Assembly: GCF_900116495.1 (NCBI RefSeq)
Contig: NZ_FPAY01000005.1
Location: forward strand, 186,001-250,000
Source: Arthrobacter sp. ov118
GTDB taxonomy: Bacteria > Actinomycetota > Actinomycetes > Actinomycetales > Micrococcaceae
Length of the DNA: 64,000 nt
Direction: 5' to 3'
Part shown: one piece after another, positions 60,630-64,000 of the stretch
Numbering within the stretch: the stretch's first letter is position 1
Layout of the letters: each line of letters opens with the position of its first letter
Notes under the pieces: generated by a model
Told to the model about the DNA's origin: nothing
Databases searched by the model: none
Seen by the model: the letters and a program-made list of their open reading frames with translations, nothing else
Position numbers and translations under genes: made by a program

Positions 60630-61787
60630 TCAATCCACCTCGTTCCGGTGTCGTAGCTCGTCCTTGGTGCGCTGTCCGCGGCGGAGGGATCCGGCCGCGT
60701 TCAACACCGCATTGCGCATCGTGATGCCTGATCGGGTCTTGGGTACGAGGAGGCGCGATGCGATGCCGGCGCCCCGTTGTAGCGGTCGGACGTGTTTGCG
60801 GTGCGTGTGTTCATAGCCGGCGAAAGCGGCGGTGTGGTCATCCGGGTGGGCGGCAATCGCGTCGGCGAGGGTCTTGGCACCGACGATCGCGCTGCTGGAG
60901 CCTTCACCGAACAGCGAGATGCAACTCGCCGCGTCACCGAGCAGCACCACGCGGCCGGCAGTCCACTGCGGTACGTCCACGCGGGTGACGGCGTCGAAGT
61001 ACCTATTGCCGGACGCGCCCCATTCCTCGAGCGCGAGCGTGGTGAGCCATCCGCCGCCAGCGTAGGTGGACTCGACGAGGCGTCTGCCTTGTTCCGCGTC
61101 GCGGTAGTCGAAATCGTGCTGCCCACGGAAGATGAATGCGAACCCGGGCTTCCCACCTGCCGGATGGATGGCCAAGGAGGTTCCCGGTTCGTTGTACAAC
61201 AGCACGGTGCGCGGATCCTCGATCGGAGTAGGGGCGCGCACGGTGCCCACGAACATGCCGAATGGGCGGGAAAAACGTTCCTCGGGGCCGAATGCCAAAC
61301 GCCGAACGGTGGAGTGGGCTCCGTCGGCTCCGACGACCAGGTCGAAGCGCCGGGAAGGGGTCCGCTGAAACTCGACGTCGATTCCGCCGCCGTCCTGGTG
61401 CAGGGCAGTGATCGAGTCGTCCCGGATGATGAGGCTTGTCTCCTGGGCCTTCTCGAGCAACAGGCTGACGAGTTCATTGCGTGCGACCTCGACCTCTTCG
61501 CGGCGGTCGACGCGTTGGCGCGTGCGGATCGTGGCCTGTGGCCGCCCGTCGGCGTCGACGAAGACCAGGCGTTCGACACCGGTGGCGGCCTCCGCCAGGC
61601 GCGGCCAGATGCCCATTTGCCGTGCAATAGCGACCGCTGCTCCGCGTACGTCGACAGGGTTGCCACTGGATCGTGTGTCGGCCGCTCGTTCCACAATCGT
61701 GACCGACCAACCGGCCTTCGCCAGCCAGTACGCGGCGGTGGAGCCGGCAATTCCGCCGCCGGAGACCAGTACGCTTCGATCCACCAT
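60630..61787 (-). CDS. FAD-dependent monooxygenase with C-terminal ParB-like tail
   Basis: 385-aa flavoprotein. ATG 61787 follows GGGGGG. The FAD dinucleotide motif VLVSGGGIAGSTAAYWLAKA is at 6-25, FDLVVGADGAHSTVRRLAFG near 150 is the DG motif, and GRVVLLGDAASCISLFGEGS near 278 is the GD motif of PHBH-type hydroxylases. The last 17 residues (RRGQRTKDELRHRNEVD) match the end of the ParB-like gene at 22216-22476, and the DNA is similar to about 60690. The oxidoreductase has apparently replaced the front of a ParB-like gene and borrowed its stop. It is probably active, since the catalytic blocks are complete. Confidence 0.85.
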   Translation of the reverse strand: MVDRSVLVSGGGIAGSTAAYWLAKAGWSVTIVERAADTRSSGNPVDVRGAAVAIARQMGIWPRLAEAATGVERLVFVDADGRPQATIRTRQRVDRREEVEVARNELVSLLLEKAQETSLIIRDDSITALHQDGGGIDVEFQRTPSRRFDLVVGADGAHSTVRRLAFGPEERFSRPFGMFVGTVRAPTPIEDPRTVLLYNEPGTSLAIHPAGGKPGFAFIFRGQHDFDYRDAEQGRRLVESTYAGGGWLTTLALEEWGASGNRYFDAVTRVDVPQWTAGRVVLLGDAASCISLFGEGSSSAIVGAKTLADAIAAHPDDHTAAFAGYEHTHRKHVRPLQRGAGIASRLLVPKTRSGITMRNAVLNAAGSLRRGQRTKDELRHRNEVD

Positions 61788-62488
61788 GCCCCCCATTCAA
61801 GCACTCAACACCAGAGGTAAGTCCGCATCGCTGGGGATTCCACATCGGGAACCCCTCTGGATCGAGATGCGTTCTCGGACGCATCTGCCTTACTACCTGA
61901 ATTCCCGCCCGCACAAGTTCCCTCGTGCGGGCGCCGGCGCTGTGGTTTGGTTGCGCATCGATGAGCACGGCGATGGCCCGAGAGAGGCTGCGCACACGCA
62001 TCTGGACCCCCGGACCGGGCTCGGTCGTGGTCCGGCAGACCCGAGTCGCGTCTTCAGCGGCAGGAACGTCCCGGAACTCGAACGCCGCGGGGTGCGTGTG
62101 CACAGCATCCCCGGGGCATCGCATTCGGCCTGGTACGGCCACTCGACGCATTCGTCACGGTGCTTCCCGAAGTGTTCCGCTAGGGATCCCCTTGAGGCAC
62201 GTGGCATATCTCGCCCGCAAGCATCGTCCCAAAAGCCGTTCCCTTTACGGATAGCGCGGCCGTGCAGACGACTTTGGACATTTCGTGCAGACGAGTTTGG
62301 AAAAGGACATCTAGCCACCCCTGCACGGTCCGCGGAAGAGAGCTGCGGTGGAGGTGTGGCCGGTGTGACTGTGCCTGCAGGGGAAGGCCTCGTGTGCTCT
62401 CGCCTCGGGGCCCCGACCAAGAGATTGTTCGACAAATCACTTTTATGCCGCGGGTTCCGCTACCCTCATCGGAGGACTAGGGGAAATT
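61788..62488. other. 700-bp stretch with hydrolase remnant and short direct repeats
   Basis: It holds the alpha/beta-hydrolase remnant listed next and, at 62261-62303, two tandem copies of CGTGCAGACGA-TTTGGA with a 23-bp period. No intact gene. Confidence 0.35.
62040..62184 (+). pseudogene. alpha/beta-hydrolase C-terminal remnant
   Basis: RVFSGRNVPELERRGVRVHS then IPGASHSAWYGHS is the strand-loop with the catalytic His of alpha/beta-hydrolases. A frame change near 62150 leads to DAFVTVLPEVFR and TAG at 62182-62184. The rest of the enzyme is absent. Confidence 0.5.
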
Positions 62489-62884
62489 ATGCTGGAAATC
62501 GCACTGACCTGCACAAACGCAACCTTGAGCGTGGACGCGGAGGACACATTCCATCTGAGGTGGACGCCGGGTTCCACGGTCTCGGCAGCCGACGCCGACG
62601 CCGTCGTCGCGGCCGTGCAGGGCGTGACCGGAACCGGTCTGCAGCCGATGCTCGTCGAGGTTGTCGACGTGTGTATGAGTCCAGGGGCGAGAGCGACGCT
62701 GTTGGGGACGCGCTTCGTTTCCGCCGTGGCACTGGTGGGGGCCACGGTGGTCGACCGGGTGATGGCCGCAGCCTTGCTGCGTAAGCAGGAATGTCCCCAC
62801 GGATATTTCACTTCCGTGGATGCGGCCAGGAAATGGCTGAGTCAACTGCCTGGCGCCCATGCGTTGGCAGGATCCTCCATTTAG
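62489..62884 (+). CDS. STAS/SpoIIAA-like domain protein
   Basis: 131-aa protein with a compact alpha/beta fold: DTFHLRWTPGSTVSAADADA, VVAAVQGVTGTGLQPMLVEV, VDVCMSPGARATLLGTRF and SAVALVGATVVDRVMAAALL. This resembles the actinobacterial STAS-like family (DUF7793 type), in which a central helix after a beta strand corresponds to the anti-sigma antagonist region. A GGGGAAATT site precedes the ATG. The C-terminus (YFTSVDAARKWLSQL) is typical. Partner kinase or phosphatase genes are not visible. A signalling role is inference. Confidence 0.7.
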   Translation: MLEIALTCTNATLSVDAEDTFHLRWTPGSTVSAADADAVVAAVQGVTGTGLQPMLVEVVDVCMSPGARATLLGTRFVSAVALVGATVVDRVMAAALLRKQECPHGYFTSVDAARKWLSQLPGAHALAGSSI

Positions 62885-63073
62885 CTGCGGGCCAACTGCC
62901 GGTGCAGTGGGGCCCAGCTGTTAAGCACCGCGCGCCTGCCTGAGAAGGATCGGCGCTGGGTGGTCGCCGCAACCGTACAGTGAACATATTTCGTCCACCG
63001 TCGACTGCGCCTCAGAGAGACGCCGCGGCGCCCGATCTACGATTGCGGCGTGCACTCAGCGATGGAAGAGCCC

Positions 63074-63592
63074 ATGAATGAGCCCGCCCGGGACACGCGG
63101 CCCGGAGCCGGAGATGCTGTCTTTGTGCCGCGGCGGGTCACCGGGGCGGTCCTGGCAGGCGTCGTGCCCGGGCAACCACCGGCGGTCGTGCACCGCGCCG
63201 CAGAACTTGCGTTGACCCTGAACGTCAAGCTGATCTGTGCCTACGTGGACATTACGACCTATCTTGCCGGGGAGCCGGAGAACGGGCTGGTTGACGACGT
63301 TGAAGCCACCAGTGCCGGCATCCGGGAACGTCTCGGGAACATTCTGGATGGCACCGGAGTCCGTTGGTCCTTCCTGACGCTCACGGGGGAACCAGCCCGG
63401 GCACTGGGCCAGTTTGCCGAAACTGTGGACGCCTCCGTCATCGTCGTCGGTACCCGCGAACGCCGTCTGGGAATCCGGCTGGAACAGCTGCTCGTCAGTT
63501 CGGTCGCGGTCGAGCTCACCCACCGCCAGCACCGGCCAGTTCTGGTGATCCCACTCCCCCGGCAGGTCCCCCCGGGCACCCTCACCGGCTAA
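63074..63592 (+). CDS. universal stress protein (UspA) family
   Basis: 172-aa protein. ATG 63074 is preceded by GGAAGAG; in-frame earlier starts exist at 63050 and 63062. The fold is visible as TGAVLAGVVPGQPPAVVHRA then AAELALTLNVKLICAYVDIT. The C-terminal DASVIVVGTRERRLGIRLEQ with LLVSSVAVELTHRQHRPVLV is the usual ATP-binding-type G-2x-G-9x-G(S/T) region; here the glycines are partly replaced, so nucleotide binding is doubtful. It should act in dormancy or oxidative stress. Alone on the plus strand. Confidence 0.85.
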   Translation: MNEPARDTRPGAGDAVFVPRRVTGAVLAGVVPGQPPAVVHRAAELALTLNVKLICAYVDITTYLAGEPENGLVDDVEATSAGIRERLGNILDGTGVRWSFLTLTGEPARALGQFAETVDASVIVVGTRERRLGIRLEQLLVSSVAVELTHRQHRPVLVIPLPRQVPPGTLTG

Positions 63593-63837
63593 GCGCTCCG
63601 GTTTCGGCCGCCACCTTTGTGAAGGGACGGCTGAGGGGACGGCGACTGTGCGCCTCAGTCTCAGAAGGCGGATCACCGCCCCAGTCGATTCGGCGGCTCG
63701 CGTTGAGCGGGACAGGGCCCGGCGTTCTTCCCGCCGGGGCGGCATAGACGCCACGCCCTATATCTGCGTTGACGGCAGGCGTAGTCTGTACGGAATTCAT
63801 CTTCATGAAGCCAGACAGGAAGGGGGGCCTGCAGAGC

Positions 63838-64000
63838 ATGAGCATTAAAGACGGGTGGGACCGGCTCGATTCGGAGACCCGGACCTGGCTCCTGGAAAAT
63901 CCGGGATGCCTGATCCTGCCACGTACCATGTCGACCAAAATGATCGAGGAAGCCGCCGGGGACCTCGAGAGTGACCCGCACGGACAGATCGTACTGTCCC
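63838..64000 (+). CDS. hypothetical protein, cut by window edge
   Basis: ATG 63838 follows AAGGGGGG. The visible 54 residues start MSIKDGWDRLDSETRTWLLE and continue NPGCLILPRTMSTKMIEEAA. There is no signal peptide. A small soluble acidic protein is likely. The family is not recognised and the 3' end is outside the window. Confidence 0.6.
   Translation, partial: MSIKDGWDRLDSETRTWLLENPGCLILPRTMSTKMIEEAAGDLESDPHGQIVLS

Noticed and set aside
62261..62303. Tandem 23-bp repeats as a CRISPR or iteron array
   Set aside because: Only two imperfect copies, no spacers and no associated genes. No CRISPR array was seen anywhere in the window.

Overview
The window is high-GC actinobacterial DNA, most like the Arthrobacter/Pseudarthrobacter/Paenarthrobacter group of the Micrococcaceae. 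The signs are the GTG/TTG starts with AGGAGG-type ribosome sites and the families present: DUF3618/holin/DUF2382 stress genes, DUF6153, DUF305, DUF1206, and a fused polysaccharide deacetylase-glycosyltransferase. Intact metabolic blocks are separated by stretches full of broken genes. Those stretches hold ParB-like/HTH partition remnants, a broken conjugation coupling gene with its DUF4913 partner, serine recombinase fragments, an IS1595-type fragment, IS21-like ends and tRNA-3'-end-like attachment scars. This looks like a plasmid or a plasmid-derived, repeatedly rearranged accessory region. The species assignment is inference.

Left part (1-15 kb): a GH43 glycosidase; a large AfsR/SARP-type regulator followed by a berberine-bridge-type FAD oxidoreductase; then a decayed zone with an IS1595 remnant, an unknown 194-aa protein, a VOC protein, an M24 peptidase with two frameshifts, an immunity-like remnant, an attachment-like scar, a DUF1345 membrane protein, alcohol dehydrogenase and phosphotransferase pseudogenes, a DJ-1/PfpI protein and a recombinase C-terminus.

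15-28 kb: a secreted NAGPA-type phosphodiester glycosidase; a stress/envelope locus (operon 20033-18178 on the minus strand and a divergent PRC/DUF2382 gene) with palindromic promoter elements; a MarR regulator; a ParB-like/HTH pair; a copper-resistance cluster behind a CsoR-type operator (HMA chaperone, CopB-type ATPase with a frameshift, DUF6153, DUF305 lipoprotein); and a YedK/HMCES-type SRAP protein.

28-36 kb: a divergent sugar locus. On the minus strand are a PfkB kinase, an ABC binding protein and two permeases. On the plus strand are a DeoR repressor, a GH4 6-phospho-glycosidase, NagB and a broken GntR regulator. Import, phosphorylation, phospho-glycoside cleavage and GlcN6P deamination would suit a glucosamine-containing disaccharide.

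36-52 kb: DUF1206 and monooxygenase genes, then the most interesting block. On the minus strand lie acnA, a small unknown protein, NADP-isocitrate dehydrogenase and an IMDH/ICDH-family dehydrogenase, plus a three-gene Fe3+-type ABC importer. On the plus strand lie an ACS-family MFS transporter, a beta-propeller lactonase and a GntR/FCD regulator. Related TATA-rich palindromes sit at all four control regions, so the block looks like one GntR regulon for taking up and oxidising a tricarboxylic acid or its lactone. Inverted copies of short recombination-type repeats bracket it.

52-64 kb: an amidohydrolase pseudogene, recombinase and attachment scars, a methyltransferase, the coupling-protein pseudogene with DUF4913, an exopolysaccharide deacetylase/GT2 pair, a second HTH gene whose ParB-like partner has been replaced by an FAD monooxygenase fused in frame to its tail, a STAS-like protein, a universal stress protein and a gene cut by the window edge.
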